This document shows, piece after piece, positions 23,891 to 33,447 of a DNA stretch of 64,000 nt. Within the stretch, counting starts at the first letter, position 1; every line of letters starts with the position of its first letter. The DNA lies in contig NZ_POVU01000001.1 of the NCBI RefSeq assembly GCF_003261585.1, forward strand, positions 248,001 through 312,000, written 5' to 3'. Source of the stretch: Acinetobacter sp. MB5 (GTDB lineage Bacteria > Pseudomonadota > Gammaproteobacteria > Pseudomonadales > Moraxellaceae). Both the position numbers and the translations under genes were made by a program. The notes under the pieces were generated by a model that was given only the letters and a program-made list of their open reading frames with translations, ran no database searches and was not told the origin of the DNA.

Positions 23891-25276
23891 ATGTCAGGTC
23901 AGAAAGATAAGTTAAAGAATTTAAAAACATCTTCCATAGATCGACGTCTATCCATTGTAAAAGCTTCATTATTGGCAGGTACACGCTGGGCGACTTCAAA
24001 TGCAACCACCATGTTTTCCAATGAAGAAGAAAAAGAGCGTAAACGCAAAAAAGCCTTAAAAGAACAAGCCGACTATTTAGTTTCTGAAATTGGCAAATTA
24101 AAAGGCTCTATTGTTAAAATCGGGCAAATGATGGCGTTGTATGGCGAACATTTTTTACCTGAAGAAATTACTCAAGCATTAAACACACTAAATAACCAGA
24201 CGATGGCTTTAGAATGGAATGCCATCAAAAATCATCTGCAAAATGAGTTGGGTGATAAGTACTACGAGCTACACATCGACCCTGAGCCCATTGGTACAGC
24301 ATCTCTAGCACAAGTACACCGTGCAAAAAGAATCTCTGACGGTTTAGATATTGTTTTAAAAGTACAATACCCAGGCGTTGCGAATGCCATTGATTCAGAT
24401 ATGAATCTTTTTCGAAGCATGATTCGCCTGACCAATATGGTTCCTCAAACCCGCGAATTCGACCAGTGGTTTGAAGAAGTCCGTGACATGATGCATCGGG
24501 AAGTTAATTATGCTGTTGAAGCTGCAACTACTCGACGCTTTGCTAAGTACTTGCAACATGACACGCGTTATATCGTTCCAGAAATTATTGATGAATACTG
24601 CACTCAGCAAATTCTTTGCATGACCTTTGAACAGGGTGTCCCTGTCAATAGTCCTGTAATGTTTTCTTTACCACAACAGCGTCGCAACAAACTCGGTGAA
24701 GCATCATTAGAAATTGCAATTCGTGAATTGTTTGAATGGGGTGAAATGCAAACTGACCCCAACTTTGGCAACTATCTTGTCCGATTAGGCAATGGTGAAG
24801 ATATTCCTGATCAAATCGTACTTTTAGATTTTGGTGCAATCCGTCATTTTGACCAACACTTACTGAATGTTGCACATAACTTAATCAGCGCAGGCTACCA
24901 TCATGATCTAGACCAAATGGTAGAAGCCATGACTGGTTATGACTTCTTTAATAATATTCCAGCCAGTATCAAACCAGATATGGCAAAAGTCTTTTTAATT
25001 GCGACAGAACCATTTAGCAACAAAGAAAATAATCCCGATATTCCAGAAGGTGTAATGGATGAACACAATCGTTATAATTGGAAAAATAGTCAGTTGCACA
25101 GCCGAGTAATGCAACGCGCAAGTAAATCTATGGCTTCACGTTATTTCAGTGTTCCACCAAAAGAGTTCATGTTTATTAGTCGCAAGTTCATCGGTGCATA
25201 TACCTTTATGACCGTTCTTGATGCCCAAACGAATATTCGAAAAATGGTTACCCCCTTTCTCATACAACCTGCATAA
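23891..25276 (+). CDS. ABC1/UbiB (ADCK)-family atypical kinase
   Basis: This 461 aa protein is counted from the ATG at 23891, placed 10 bases after AAGG; a TTG three codons upstream is unlikely. All family hallmarks are seen: KxGQ motif as VKIGQMMALYG near residue 80, glycine/alanine loop GTASLAQVHRA near residue 140, VAIK-type Lys in DIVLKVQYPGV, QTDPNFGNYLV and LLDFGAIRHF for the catalytic and metal-binding Asp/Asn. These proteins are ATPases tied to ubiquinone or other lipid metabolism. True UbiB sits in ubiE-ubiJ-ubiB, so this is a paralog of uncertain role; it lacks C-terminal membrane helices. Confidence 0.87.
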   Translation: MSGQKDKLKNLKTSSIDRRLSIVKASLLAGTRWATSNATTMFSNEEEKERKRKKALKEQADYLVSEIGKLKGSIVKIGQMMALYGEHFLPEEITQALNTLNNQTMALEWNAIKNHLQNELGDKYYELHIDPEPIGTASLAQVHRAKRISDGLDIVLKVQYPGVANAIDSDMNLFRSMIRLTNMVPQTREFDQWFEEVRDMMHREVNYAVEAATTRRFAKYLQHDTRYIVPEIIDEYCTQQILCMTFEQGVPVNSPVMFSLPQQRRNKLGEASLEIAIRELFEWGEMQTDPNFGNYLVRLGNGEDIPDQIVLLDFGAIRHFDQHLLNVAHNLISAGYHHDLDQMVEAMTGYDFFNNIPASIKPDMAKVFLIATEPFSNKENNPDIPEGVMDEHNRYNWKNSQLHSRVMQRASKSMASRYFSVPPKEFMFISRKFIGAYTFMTVLDAQTNIRKMVTPFLIQPA

Positions 25277-25281
25277 AAGCA

Positions 25282-25309
25282 AAAACCTCAGTTCGACTGA
25301 GGTTTTTTT
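25282..25309 (+). terminator. Terminator of the ABC1 kinase gene
   Basis: Perfect 11-bp stem, AAAACCTCAGT / ACTGAGGTTTT, with a three-base loop and T-run. Confidence 0.88.
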
Positions 25310-26312
25310 ATTAAACACGATTAAAATTATACAAGTTTAATTATCTACAACACTAAAAATAGATCAAACCTTATATATTGAATTTCGTTCATCAGACTTA
25401 TTTGAAATTACAATGCAGATACCACCCTAAAGAGAGAACAAACAATTTATTAACCACGAATAGTCATTTTTTGACTGATGAAAGCATTACAAATGCCTAT
25501 CAAATTAATGCCGCAATGATGTTTTTAAATAAAAAAATCTACTAGAAGGAGTTAAAGCTAGATTCTCACCTTTCACCACATCTTAGCCTGACGGCAAATC
25601 AATGATTTTCCCTTTTTCTTCATCCAATACTGCATTTCTCCGATCTAAACGCTACTAAACATCACTAGAAAGCATTTAAAAAAACTTTCAGATCACATTA
25701 TTTTCTGGCATTTAGGTTCTACACTATTTCATAAAGAAATATGAATAATCTCACTAATGTCATGAGCATATTTAAGATTTTCTTATTTAATTTATGCATT
25801 TTTTGCACCATATTAATGCGATTTTTGCATATTAAATAACCATATTGATTAAATAAATTAAATTAAAACCTCAAAAACCAAATCATTTTCTCGATAAGAC
25901 AACCTTATTAGATTAAAAATTTCAAGCAAAACTTAACAATCTAAAAAATGCATTATGCATAAGAATAAAATTTAAAAAATAAACTCAATGTAATTTTTCT
26001 TAAAAATTTCGAACAAAAAACAATCTGTTCGACTAAAGTATTAGACTTCTATTTCTTCATTTTATTTTTTCAAAAATTGTTTTTTTGAATCAAAAAAAAT
26101 ACAAAATCAAATTAAGTATTTGTTTTTAAATTTATTTTTATATTTTTTGTATTTTTTTCTTATTTCTTTAAATTATTTGTTTTTTTTTAACATTTCGAAA
26201 TTTTATAGCTACATTTTAACTTCAAATATTTTTTTAAAGTAAAATCCGTTCTGCAAGTAAGCAAAAAAATTGGCACCCACTTTTTTGGAATATTTACAGG
26301 ATTTTTTTATTA
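25310..26312. other. 1-kb very AT-rich intergenic region
   Basis: No convincing gene is present. Base composition becomes extreme from about 25,740 to 26,250, with long A and T runs. Short stretches on either strand read open for 20 codons but stop. A TAGACTTCT at 26042, the same end sequence as the inverted-repeat elements elsewhere, occurs once without a partner. The right end must hold the promoter of the symporter gene. Confidence 0.5.
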
Positions 26313-27605
26313 ATGGACATTCATGCACATCAAACCAAAGCTCCAGGGGCAAAGCCGAAGTTTCACCAAATACTTTATGTTCAAGTTATCTTTGCAATTG
26401 TCGTCGGCATTGTAATTGGACATTTCTTCCCAAGTGTTGGTCAGAGCTTAAAACCTTTAGGTGATGCTTTCATTAGTATTGTCAAGATGATCATTGCACC
26501 CGTAATTTTCTTAACCGTCGTTACGGGCATCGCTGGCATGAACAACATGGGTAGTGTTGGCCGTGTAACAGGCAAGGCAATGCTTTATTTCGTCACGTTC
26601 TCAACTTTAGCATTATTTGTTGGGATGATCGTTGCGAACATTATTCAACCTGGTCACGGTTTGAATATTGATCCAGCAACGTTAGATACTGGTAAAGTAG
26701 CTGATTATGTAGAGAAAGCACACGACTCTTCCGTTGTTGGCTTCCTTATGAATATTATTCCAAAAACATTGGTTAGCCCTCTTGTTGGTGGTGACATCCT
26801 GCAAGTTCTGTTCGTTGCAGTACTCTTTGGTATTGCACTTGCAACAACAAGTGAACACTCTAAACCTATCATTGACTTCTTAAACAACTTGACTACACCT
26901 GTATTCAAAATTGTTGGCATGTTAATGAAATTTGCCCCAATCGGTGCATTTGGTGCCATGGCATTTACCATTGGTAAATATGGTATTAACTCAATCGGTA
27001 ACTTAGCGCTATTAATCTTAACGTTCTATCTCACTGCTGTATTGTTTGTTGTGATTATTTTAGGTGCGGTTGCAAAATACAACGGCTTCTCAATCATCGC
27101 TTTAGTTCGCTATATTAAAGATGAATTATTCCTAGTATTGGGTACAAGTTCTTCTGAAGCTGCTTTACCATCTTTAATGGACAAAATGGAAAAAGCGGGT
27201 TGTGAAAAATCAGTTGTTGGTCTAGTTATTCCTACAGGTTATTCATTTAACCTTGACGGTACTAACATCTATATGACAATGGCTGCATTATTCATTGCTC
27301 AAGCATGTAATATCGACTTAACCATTGGTCAACAATTAACATTGTTACTTGTTGCGATGATCAGCTCTAAGGGTGCAGCTGGTGTAACAGGTGCAGGCTT
27401 CATTACATTAGCAGCAACGCTTTCTGTAGTACCAGACGTTCCTGTTGCAGGTATGGCCCTTATTCTAGGTATTGACCGTTTCATGTCTGAATGCCGTGCA
27501 TTAACCAACCTTGTAGGTAATGCCTGTGCTGCTATTGTAGTTGCACGTTGGGACAAAGCCTTAGATAAAGAAAAATTAGATGCTGCGCTTAAATCGCACA
27601 AATAA
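26313..27605 (+). CDS. Dicarboxylate/glutamate:cation symporter (DAACS family)
   Basis: This 430 aa inner-membrane carrier has eight spans and two re-entrant hairpins. HP1 is seen as [18 protein letters not shown] near residue 270, TM7 as [20 protein letters not shown] near residue 310 and HP2 as [20 protein letters not shown] near residue 350. These are the substrate and cation binding elements. Substrate is glutamate/aspartate or C4-dicarboxylates (GltP or DctA type), which sequence reading does not separate safely. It is monocistronic with a long AT-rich leader and a strong terminator. Confidence 0.92.
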   Translation: MDIHAHQTKAPGAKPKFHQILYVQVIFAIVVGIVIGHFFPSVGQSLKPLGDAFISIVKMIIAPVIFLTVVTGIAGMNNMGSVGRVTGKAMLYFVTFSTLALFVGMIVANIIQPGHGLNIDPATLDTGKVADYVEKAHDSSVVGFLMNIIPKTLVSPLVGGDILQVLFVAVLFGIALATTSEHSKPIIDFLNNLTTPVFKIVGMLMKFAPIGAFGAMAFTIGKYGINSIGNLALLILTFYLTAVLFVVIILGAVAKYNGFSIIALVRYIKDELFLVLGTSSSEAALPSLMDKMEKAGCEKSVVGLVIPTGYSFNLDGTNIYMTMAALFIAQACNIDLTIGQQLTLLLVAMISSKGAAGVTGAGFITLAATLSVVPDVPVAGMALILGIDRFMSECRALTNLVGNACAAIVVARWDKALDKEKLDAALKSHK

Positions 27606-27627
27606 AATCTAAACATCATTTGCATAT

Positions 27628-27656
27628 AAAAAAGCCGTGAAATTCACGGCTTTTTT
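27628..27656 (+). terminator. Terminator of the symporter gene
   Basis: Perfect GCCGTGAA / TTCACGGC stem with A-run before and T-run after, so it can work in both directions. Confidence 0.9.
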
Positions 27657-27818
27657 ATTGCCATTGAATTGATCATTCAAAATGATGACACCGACCGAAA
27701 ATGCAATGTGATCAGCCACTCAATTGAGCAAGTTTTGGATATCAATTTGTATAAGATTGCGTAAAATCGGATTTGAATAAGATCAAATGATTACGCATGA
27801 CAAGAAGTGGTGGATTAT

Positions 27819-28727
27819 ATGCGTTCATCCGATTACATTAGATTATTGTTTCTTGCAGCTATCTGGGGAGCTAGCTTTCTTTTTATGAGAATAGCGGTTC
27901 CTGAATTTGGCGCAATCAATACTGCTTTTTTAAGAGTCGTGTTTGGATTTTCAGGACTTGCTGTCATTTTATTTATTTTCAAATCTTCATTTCAATTTGA
28001 AGGTAAATTTGAATCCACACTCATCTTAGGCATGATTAATTCTGGTTTACCCTTTTTAATGTATTGTTTAGCAGCGAAATGGCTACCTGCAGGTTATTCT
28101 GCAATTTTAAATGCAACCACACCACTCATGGGTGCAATTTTTGGATTTGGTTTTTTCGGCGAACACTTGTCTTTGAAAAAATGGATTGGGGTATTTCTTG
28201 GACTCTTTGGAATTATCGTCATTACAACCGTTGGAAAAGCCAGTAAAACTCAGGGAACAACCGTTGGAATTACAGCATGTCTGATTGCCACAAGTTGCTA
28301 TGCAATAGCAGGCTTTTTAACACGGCGCTGGATTTCGAATCGAGGTGGCTTAGATCCTAAAATAGTCGCTTTTGGCAGTCAGCTTGGGGCTGTACTTTTT
28401 CTTTTTCCATTTTTTATTTGGTCTTTAACAACAAGCCCAAGTATTCATTGGCTACAGGGAAACGTATGGGCAAGTGTTATTGCAGTTGGTCTCGTTTGTA
28501 CGGCTTTTGCCTATATTATTTATTTCAAATTGATTGCTGATATTGGCCCCTTACGTTCTTTAACTGTGACATTTATGATTCCACCTTTTGGCGTGTTATG
28601 GGGTTATCTTGTATTAGATGAAACAATTACCAAAGGCTTTATTCTTGGAGCAGTGATTGTTTGTATCGCGGTATGGATGGTGGTCAGTCCAGATAAAGTT
28701 GCGCTGAACCACCAAAAGCAAGCGTAA
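27819..28727 (+). CDS. EamA-family (DMT) transporter
   Basis: This protein of about 302 aa has ten membrane spans in two EamA repeats: the first from LLFLAAIWGASFLFMRIA, the second starting near ITACLIATSCYAIAGFL. Acidic and Pro residues at repeat ends (GEHLSLKKWIGVFLG, DETITKGFILGAVI) are typical. It probably exports metabolites; the substrate is unknown. I place the start at the ATG at 27819, 12 bases after AGAAG. A GTG at 27807 is in frame but too close to that site. It is monocistronic. Confidence 0.85.
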   Translation: MRSSDYIRLLFLAAIWGASFLFMRIAVPEFGAINTAFLRVVFGFSGLAVILFIFKSSFQFEGKFESTLILGMINSGLPFLMYCLAAKWLPAGYSAILNATTPLMGAIFGFGFFGEHLSLKKWIGVFLGLFGIIVITTVGKASKTQGTTVGITACLIATSCYAIAGFLTRRWISNRGGLDPKIVAFGSQLGAVLFLFPFFIWSLTTSPSIHWLQGNVWASVIAVGLVCTAFAYIIYFKLIADIGPLRSLTVTFMIPPFGVLWGYLVLDETITKGFILGAVIVCIAVWMVVSPDKVALNHQKQA

Positions 28728-28776
28728 AACTATAGATAGAATGAGTTAGATCAATTTCAACATTGACCTAAGCTAT

Positions 28777-28807
28777 AAAAAAACCTGTTAAATTTTAACA
28801 GGTTTTT
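28777..28807 (+). terminator. Terminator of the EamA gene
   Basis: An AACCTGTTAAA / TTTAACAGGTT stem has A- and T-runs on its flanks and lies between the EamA gene and the convergent gene at 28851, so it probably serves both. Confidence 0.85.
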
Positions 28808-28850
28808 GTTTTTCAAACGCAAGTCTAGAACTTTGCTTAACTATCTATAC

Positions 28851-29342
28851 CTATACTGTGCCATTTAAAATAGCATCTGAAACAAAGCCTTTCCATTGTT
28901 CACGTAAAGTTGGTAAATAGAATTTTTCACCGATTTCAATAAGATCAGCATCAATCAAGGCATGTAAATCTTGCAAGAATAAATAGTCCAGCTCGATTGT
29001 CGATAATTTCGCATTTTTCTTGCTATATTCCTGACGTTTCTTTTGTGCTTTTTTCACAAATTGATCGGCATAAGCACGATCTTTATATTGTGTAACTGCC
29101 GATAAACGCAATTCAACCAAACCCCAGCCACTTAGTAAGAGCTTGAAAATTTCCAGATCATGCGAAGTCGATTCCCAAGTCATTTCTTCCAAATTTTCAT
29201 CTGAAGGCAATACTGGAAGCAAAAGCTCCATAACGCTTGGAAAAATCTTTTTAAAATTAAGAATAAACTTTACAGGATGATCACCCGGATAATCTTGAAA
29301 CTGAACGTGTTGTTGCGTATCGGTTAAATATATATCGAGCAT
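28851..29342 (-). CDS. Conserved hypothetical protein, 163 aa
   Basis: No family is recognised. It is soluble and acidic at the start (MLDIYLTDTQQHVQF, HPVKFILNFKKIFP). The middle is hydrophobic (LELRLSAV-like) with a strongly basic stretch (VKKAQKKRQEYSKKN, residues 107-121), and the end is regular alpha/beta. It lies just downstream of fumC in the same direction with 90 bp between them, but fumC is transcribed first with no shared overlap, so linkage is uncertain. Confidence 0.6.
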   Translation of the reverse strand: MLDIYLTDTQQHVQFQDYPGDHPVKFILNFKKIFPSVMELLLPVLPSDENLEEMTWESTSHDLEIFKLLLSGWGLVELRLSAVTQYKDRAYADQFVKKAQKKRQEYSKKNAKLSTIELDYLFLQDLHALIDADLIEIGEKFYLPTLREQWKGFVSDAILNGTV

Positions 29343-29430
29343 AAAAAGATCATCAGCAGTAAGTAAATAGAAGCGCTATATTGTACGCATAACTCACACT
29401 AATACAAACTACTGATGTTGTACTTGATGA

Positions 29431-30825
29431 TTATTTCACATTGGGTGCAACCATTTTCTCAGGTCGTACAACTTCATCAAACTGTTCAGGAGTGACTAGA
29501 TTCAGCTCAACAGCAACCTGCTTTAAGGTTTTATTTTCTTTGTACGCTGTCTTTGCAACTTTCGCAGCATTTTCATAACCAATAACAGGGTTTAATGCTG
29601 TGACCAACATGAGTGAATTATGCAAGAAATGATCAATTTTTTCTCGATTTGGCTCAATGCCAACAGCACAGTGGTCATTAAAGCTATTACATACATCTCC
29701 AAGCAATTGAATAGACTGCAATAAGTTAAATGCGATTACAGGCATGAAGACGTTCAATTCAAAGTTACCTGAAGCCCCTGCAACATTAATGGTTGTATCA
29801 TTCCCCAATACTTGGGCAACAACCATCGTCATGGCTTCACTTTGAGTCGGATTGACTTTACCCGGCATAATACTTGAGCCTGGTTCATTTTCTGGAATTC
29901 GTAGCTCACCAAAACCACAGCGTGGCCCACTTGCCAACCAACGAATGTCATTTGCGATTTTATTCAGACTGGTTGCGAGTGTTTTTAATGCACCTGAAGC
30001 AAATACAGCTGCATCACGCCCTGCCAAAGCTTCAAACTTGTTTGGAGCAGTTACAAATGGCAAACCTGTTAGCTCCGCCAATTGCTGTGCGACTTTCACA
30101 GCATAGTCTGGATGAGCATTTAGGCCCGTACCCACGGCTGTCCCGCCTAAAGGTAACTCATATAATCCTTCTAAGGCCTGATTTAAGCGCTTTAGGCCAT
30201 GATCAAGTTGTGATACATAACCACTGAATTCTTGCCCCAAAGTCAGTGGTGTTGCATCTTGCAAATGTGTCCGTCCAATTTTAACAATCTCTTGAAATTC
30301 ATATGATTTTTTTCGCAAGGTATCTCTTAATCGCTGAACTCCGGGAATCAATAATTCATTGATTTGTACACTTGCCGCCACATGAATAGCCGTTGGAAAT
30401 GAGTCATTGGTTGATTGAGCACGATTGACATGATCATTAGGATGAACTGGTTTTTGTGAACCTAATGGATTTCCTAATTTTTGGTTGGCAATATTCGCAA
30501 CAACTTCATTACAGTTCATATTGCTTTGCGTACCTGAACCAGTTTGCCAAACCACCAGAGGAAACTGCGAATCCCACTTCCCTGCAATCACTTCTTCAGC
30601 CGCATCCACAATATAGCCTGCAAGTTCTTGTGAGATCTGTTTCAGCTCAGCATTGGTCATCGCGGCAGCTTTTTTAACCAGTCCCATGCCACGAATCATT
30701 GCACGTGGTAAACGCTCTTGACCAATTTTAAAATTTTGCAAGCTCCGTTGTGTTTGTGCACCCCATAGCGCTTCATCTGGAACTTCAACTTCACCCATGG
30801 TGTCATGTTCAATACGCGTTTTCAT
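29431..30825 (-). CDS. fumC: Fumarate hydratase, class II
   Basis: This 464 aa cytoplasmic TCA-cycle enzyme interconverts fumarate and L-malate without an iron-sulfur cluster. Family motifs are [14 protein letters not shown] near residue 97, [16 protein letters not shown] near residue 185 (catalytic His) and the fumarase/aspartase signature [16 protein letters not shown] near residue 317. Class II enzymes are oxygen- and iron-independent and often induced by oxidative stress or iron limitation. It is monocistronic, with a promoter region of about 110 bp toward the epimerase-like gene. Confidence 0.96.
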   Translation of the reverse strand: MKTRIEHDTMGEVEVPDEALWGAQTQRSLQNFKIGQERLPRAMIRGMGLVKKAAAMTNAELKQISQELAGYIVDAAEEVIAGKWDSQFPLVVWQTGSGTQSNMNCNEVVANIANQKLGNPLGSQKPVHPNDHVNRAQSTNDSFPTAIHVAASVQINELLIPGVQRLRDTLRKKSYEFQEIVKIGRTHLQDATPLTLGQEFSGYVSQLDHGLKRLNQALEGLYELPLGGTAVGTGLNAHPDYAVKVAQQLAELTGLPFVTAPNKFEALAGRDAAVFASGALKTLATSLNKIANDIRWLASGPRCGFGELRIPENEPGSSIMPGKVNPTQSEAMTMVVAQVLGNDTTINVAGASGNFELNVFMPVIAFNLLQSIQLLGDVCNSFNDHCAVGIEPNREKIDHFLHNSLMLVTALNPVIGYENAAKVAKTAYKENKTLKQVAVELNLVTPEQFDEVVRPEKMVAPNVK

Positions 30826-30937
30826 AAGCTTCCTCTATTTCTTTATCATTCATTTATATGTAATGATTTTTGTCATATCCTTGACAATCATACTCAGTAA
30901 ATGCCATTTAGTAAATAATTATCATTTACACATAAAG

Positions 30938-31939
30938 TTATCCACCGCGATAAAATCGCCACTGATCTTTTAGCATTTGTTCAACAGTTCTTTGTGCAGA
31001 CCAATCTAATAGTTGCTTAGCTTTACTCACATCTGCACCAATCTGCTCAAGCACTTGAGAATGCACTCCAACCGTTGACTCCAATGCTGGAATTCTAGCT
31101 AGGGTTACTCGTTCGGCTGCTTGCAATAATTCAGCCATACTTGTCGCTTCAGCACGGGAAATATTCAATACTTCATAACGATGTTGCTGCTGCTTTAACC
31201 ATTCTAAAGTTTTGTCTATCGCATCACACACATCCAATATATGCACAAAACTGCGCTCAACAGTATGGTCTTGTGTTTTTGCAGATTGATAGAGTTCTAT
31301 TCCCTCACGCTCATGATTAGCCACTTGCATTAACAACCCCATGATACTTTTTGGCAGTTTAGGTACAAATTCTCCCCAAAAACCTTGTTCAAATGCGCCC
31401 GCAACATTGCCAACACGTAAAACACCAATATTCCATTCAGTATCATGCTGAAAGACATCAGCTAAAATCTTTTCCATCATTTGCTGAGACTGAACATAAG
31501 GATTTACATAGTCATAATTCAAAGGCGTATTCTCTGAAAGACCTAACTCAGATCGACCATAAATCATAAGACTTGAAATATGTACAAAGTTTCGACAACC
31601 AATCCGTTGCATCATTCGCACAACGCTCATTAAAGCACTTAAATTATTATTATAATATTCAATAGGCTTGAGCGCTGACTCCTGCACCGACTTAAATCCT
31701 GCACAATGAATAACAGCATCTATGGGGTACTGCTCCACAAATTTAGTGAGTGCAGGTGTATTTCGCACATCAACCTGTAAATATGGGATATATTGTCCTG
31801 AGATATATTGCAACCGATCTAAGGTTTGTGGATGACTATTCACCAAATTATCAACCAATACCACCTGCTGCCCCTTTGAAAGCAAGTGCAGTGCAATATG
31901 AGAACCTATAAAGCCTAAACCACCTGTAATTAAAATCAT
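30938..31939 (-). CDS. NAD-dependent epimerase/dehydratase, GalE-like, with altered catalytic motif
   Basis: This 333 aa extended-SDR protein has an NAD-binding GGLGFIGSHIALHLL at residues 6-20, DNLVNS after the second strand (residue 30) and a GalE-like HISSLMIYG at 120-128. The catalytic YxxxK is changed: Tyr148 is kept in NPYVQSQQMMEKIL but position 152 is Gln. The codon is CAG, not a frameshift effect. The substrate pocket may therefore serve binding or a different reaction. By overall layout it is nearest to UDP-glucose 4-epimerase. No sugar-cluster genes adjoin it. Confidence 0.82.
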   Translation of the reverse strand: MILITGGLGFIGSHIALHLLSKGQQVVLVDNLVNSHPQTLDRLQYISGQYIPYLQVDVRNTPALTKFVEQYPIDAVIHCAGFKSVQESALKPIEYYNNNLSALMSVVRMMQRIGCRNFVHISSLMIYGRSELGLSENTPLNYDYVNPYVQSQQMMEKILADVFQHDTEWNIGVLRVGNVAGAFEQGFWGEFVPKLPKSIMGLLMQVANHEREGIELYQSAKTQDHTVERSFVHILDVCDAIDKTLEWLKQQQHRYEVLNISRAEATSMAELLQAAERVTLARIPALESTVGVHSQVLEQIGADVSKAKQLLDWSAQRTVEQMLKDQWRFYRGG

Positions 31940-32028
31940 TGTATACTTACCTATTGTTTATTTTCCATGGTTTACCATTCCATCTATTCAGTGAGTGCAC
32001 AACCATATTCTTTGTAAAGTGATTTGTT

Positions 32029-32397
32029 ATGAGCACCCTAATCCTCGTCACCGCATCTCCTCACTCTGTTTTGGCTTGGCATGCGCTAGGTACAGCACAA
32101 GCACTTCAAGCTACAAATCAGAATTTTCGAGTTTTTTTCTATCAGGATGGTGTCATGGTGGCAAATACCTTGAACTGGTATCCTGACGATCAGCGCCAAC
32201 TTACTAAGGAATGGCAAAAACTAGGTATTCATTTACCTGTTTGTGTCAGTGCAGCTCTCGCTCGCGGCATTACAGACCAAGACAATGCTGAACGTCATCA
32301 GTTGACACAATTTAATCTGGCATCGGGTTTTGAGCTGGTTGGTTTAGGTGAGTTTGCCGATGCTGTTCAAAATACCCTACGTTTAGTTCAATTTTAG
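32029..32397 (+). CDS. tusD: Sulfur relay protein TusD
   Basis: This 122 aa DsrE-fold protein is the catalytic subunit of the TusBCD hexamer, which accepts persulfide sulfur from TusA and passes it to TusE for 2-thiouridine at tRNA position 34. The active Cys is in HLPVCVSAALARGI near residue 73, and the N-terminus LILVTASPHS fits the DsrE family. It is the first gene of a tusD-C-B-E operon, in the usual order. A promoter probably lies in the 90 bp toward the divergent epimerase-like gene. Confidence 0.9.
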   Translation: MSTLILVTASPHSVLAWHALGTAQALQATNQNFRVFFYQDGVMVANTLNWYPDDQRQLTKEWQKLGIHLPVCVSAALARGITDQDNAERHQLTQFNLASGFELVGLGEFADAVQNTLRLVQF

Positions 32398-32439
32398 TAG
32401 CTTTGCACGTGTGCTTTGTTGTTTTTAAAAGGTAGTTCT

Positions 32440-32790
32440 GTGAAAACTGTTCTTGTTATTTTAACTCAAGCAAATTTAATGCAGGCACAGAGCAATGAAA
32501 GCTTGTCTGCCACCATGGTTTTGGCAACCTTTGGTTGTCAGGTTAAAGTCTTACTCAAAGATGCAGCTTTGAGCCTGCTGAAAAATGATTTGGTTTTTGA
32601 TGCAAAAAATCATCCCTTTAAGCTTGGCTCGAATATGGTCGATAGTTTTGAGTTTTATGATCTTAGCCCGATTTATATCGAGCAAAAGCAGCAACATCAT
32701 CCGTTTGTCTGCCAAACCCAACATGAAATTGAGTTTATTGAATTGAATCCTGAATTTATTGCAAATTTTGAGCACGTGCTTTACTGGTAA
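32440..32790 (+). CDS. tusC: Sulfur relay protein TusC
   Basis: This 116 aa protein starts at the GTG at 32440, supported by AAGGT seven bases upstream; an upstream TTG would add eight codons without a site. DsrF fold: KTVLVILTQANLMQ, then a central helix with LLKNDLVFDA. It is the structural partner of TusD and TusB in the TusBCD complex. It is second in the operon, 42 bp after tusD and 5 bp before tusB. Confidence 0.85.
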   Translation: MKTVLVILTQANLMQAQSNESLSATMVLATFGCQVKVLLKDAALSLLKNDLVFDAKNHPFKLGSNMVDSFEFYDLSPIYIEQKQQHHPFVCQTQHEIEFIELNPEFIANFEHVLYW

Positions 32791-32795
32791 CTGAC

Positions 32796-33077
32796 ATGTC
32801 AAATTCTACGCTTTTCCTGCTGCAAGGTGATTACAGTAAAGCCTCAGCACTCTTAGAACAATTACAACAAATGGCCAGCCCAACTGACTCAGTTGTACTC
32901 ATGGCAGAATCAACCCTGCTATACAGCCATCCAGCAGTTCAATCTTATAATTGCTATCTGCTTAAAGCAGATACCTGTATTTTACCTGAACTTGAAAGTG
33001 CTTCAATTCAGATTATTGATTATCCTGATTTCACCGAATTACTTATACAACATACACGTTGTATCAGTCTTAAATAA
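32796..33077 (+). CDS. tusB: Sulfur relay protein TusB
   Basis: This 93 aa protein is of the DsrH family: STLFLLQGDYSKA at the start, a helix and a VVLMAESTLLY strand. It is the third subunit of TusBCD and has no catalytic Cys of its own in most members. It lies directly after tusC and 11 bp before tusE. Identification depends partly on operon position because the family is short and diverged. Confidence 0.82.
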   Translation: MSNSTLFLLQGDYSKASALLEQLQQMASPTDSVVLMAESTLLYSHPAVQSYNCYLLKADTCILPELESASIQIIDYPDFTELLIQHTRCISLK

Positions 33078-33088
33078 TTGAGAAAACA

Positions 33089-33400
33089 ATGTCTTTAGAA
33101 CTCGATCAAGATGGTCATTTAGTTGACTATCAAGTCTGGAATGAACAAGTTGCCCAAGAACTCGCCAATAGCCTAGAAATCGAACTCTCAGCATGGCATT
33201 TCGAAATTTTACATGCTGTTCGACAGTTTTATCAGCAGTTTGGACACTCACCCGCGACCCGTCCACTGATTAAGTATTTAATGAAAACGGTTAGTCCTGA
33301 AATTGACAATGCTGTGCTGCAACAGCGCTTTAACACAGGACTTGTCGCCCGACATCTAAGCCGTTTGGCAGGCGTACCAAAGCCAGCCAACTGTTTATAA
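33089..33400 (+). CDS. tusE: Sulfur relay protein TusE (DsrC family)
   Basis: This 103 aa protein carries the family pattern: LDQDGHLVDYQVWNEQVA, then LSAWHFEILHAVRQFYQQFGHSP and the C-terminal arm PKPANCL, whose penultimate Cys carries the persulfide. It takes sulfur from TusBCD and delivers it with MnmA to tRNA wobble uridine. It is the last gene of the operon, followed by a strong bidirectional terminator. Confidence 0.92.
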   Translation: MSLELDQDGHLVDYQVWNEQVAQELANSLEIELSAWHFEILHAVRQFYQQFGHSPATRPLIKYLMKTVSPEIDNAVLQQRFNTGLVARHLSRLAGVPKPANCL

Positions 33401-33411
33401 TCTTTAAAAAT

Positions 33412-33438
33412 AAAAAAAGCGCCGAAGCGCTTTTTTTT
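33412..33438. terminator. Bidirectional terminator between tusE and ppiD
   Basis: The AAAAAAAGCGC / GCGCTTTTTTTT stem with a CGAA-type tetraloop lies between converging genes. Confidence 0.92.
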
Positions 33439-33447
33439 ATTTACTTA

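Noticed and set aside
25583..25654. Short minus-strand open stretch reading DRRNAVLDEEKGKIIDLPSG, looking like the end of a coding sequence.
   Set aside because: Only about 20 codons, closed by stops on both sides, and no family match; too little to call a pseudogene.
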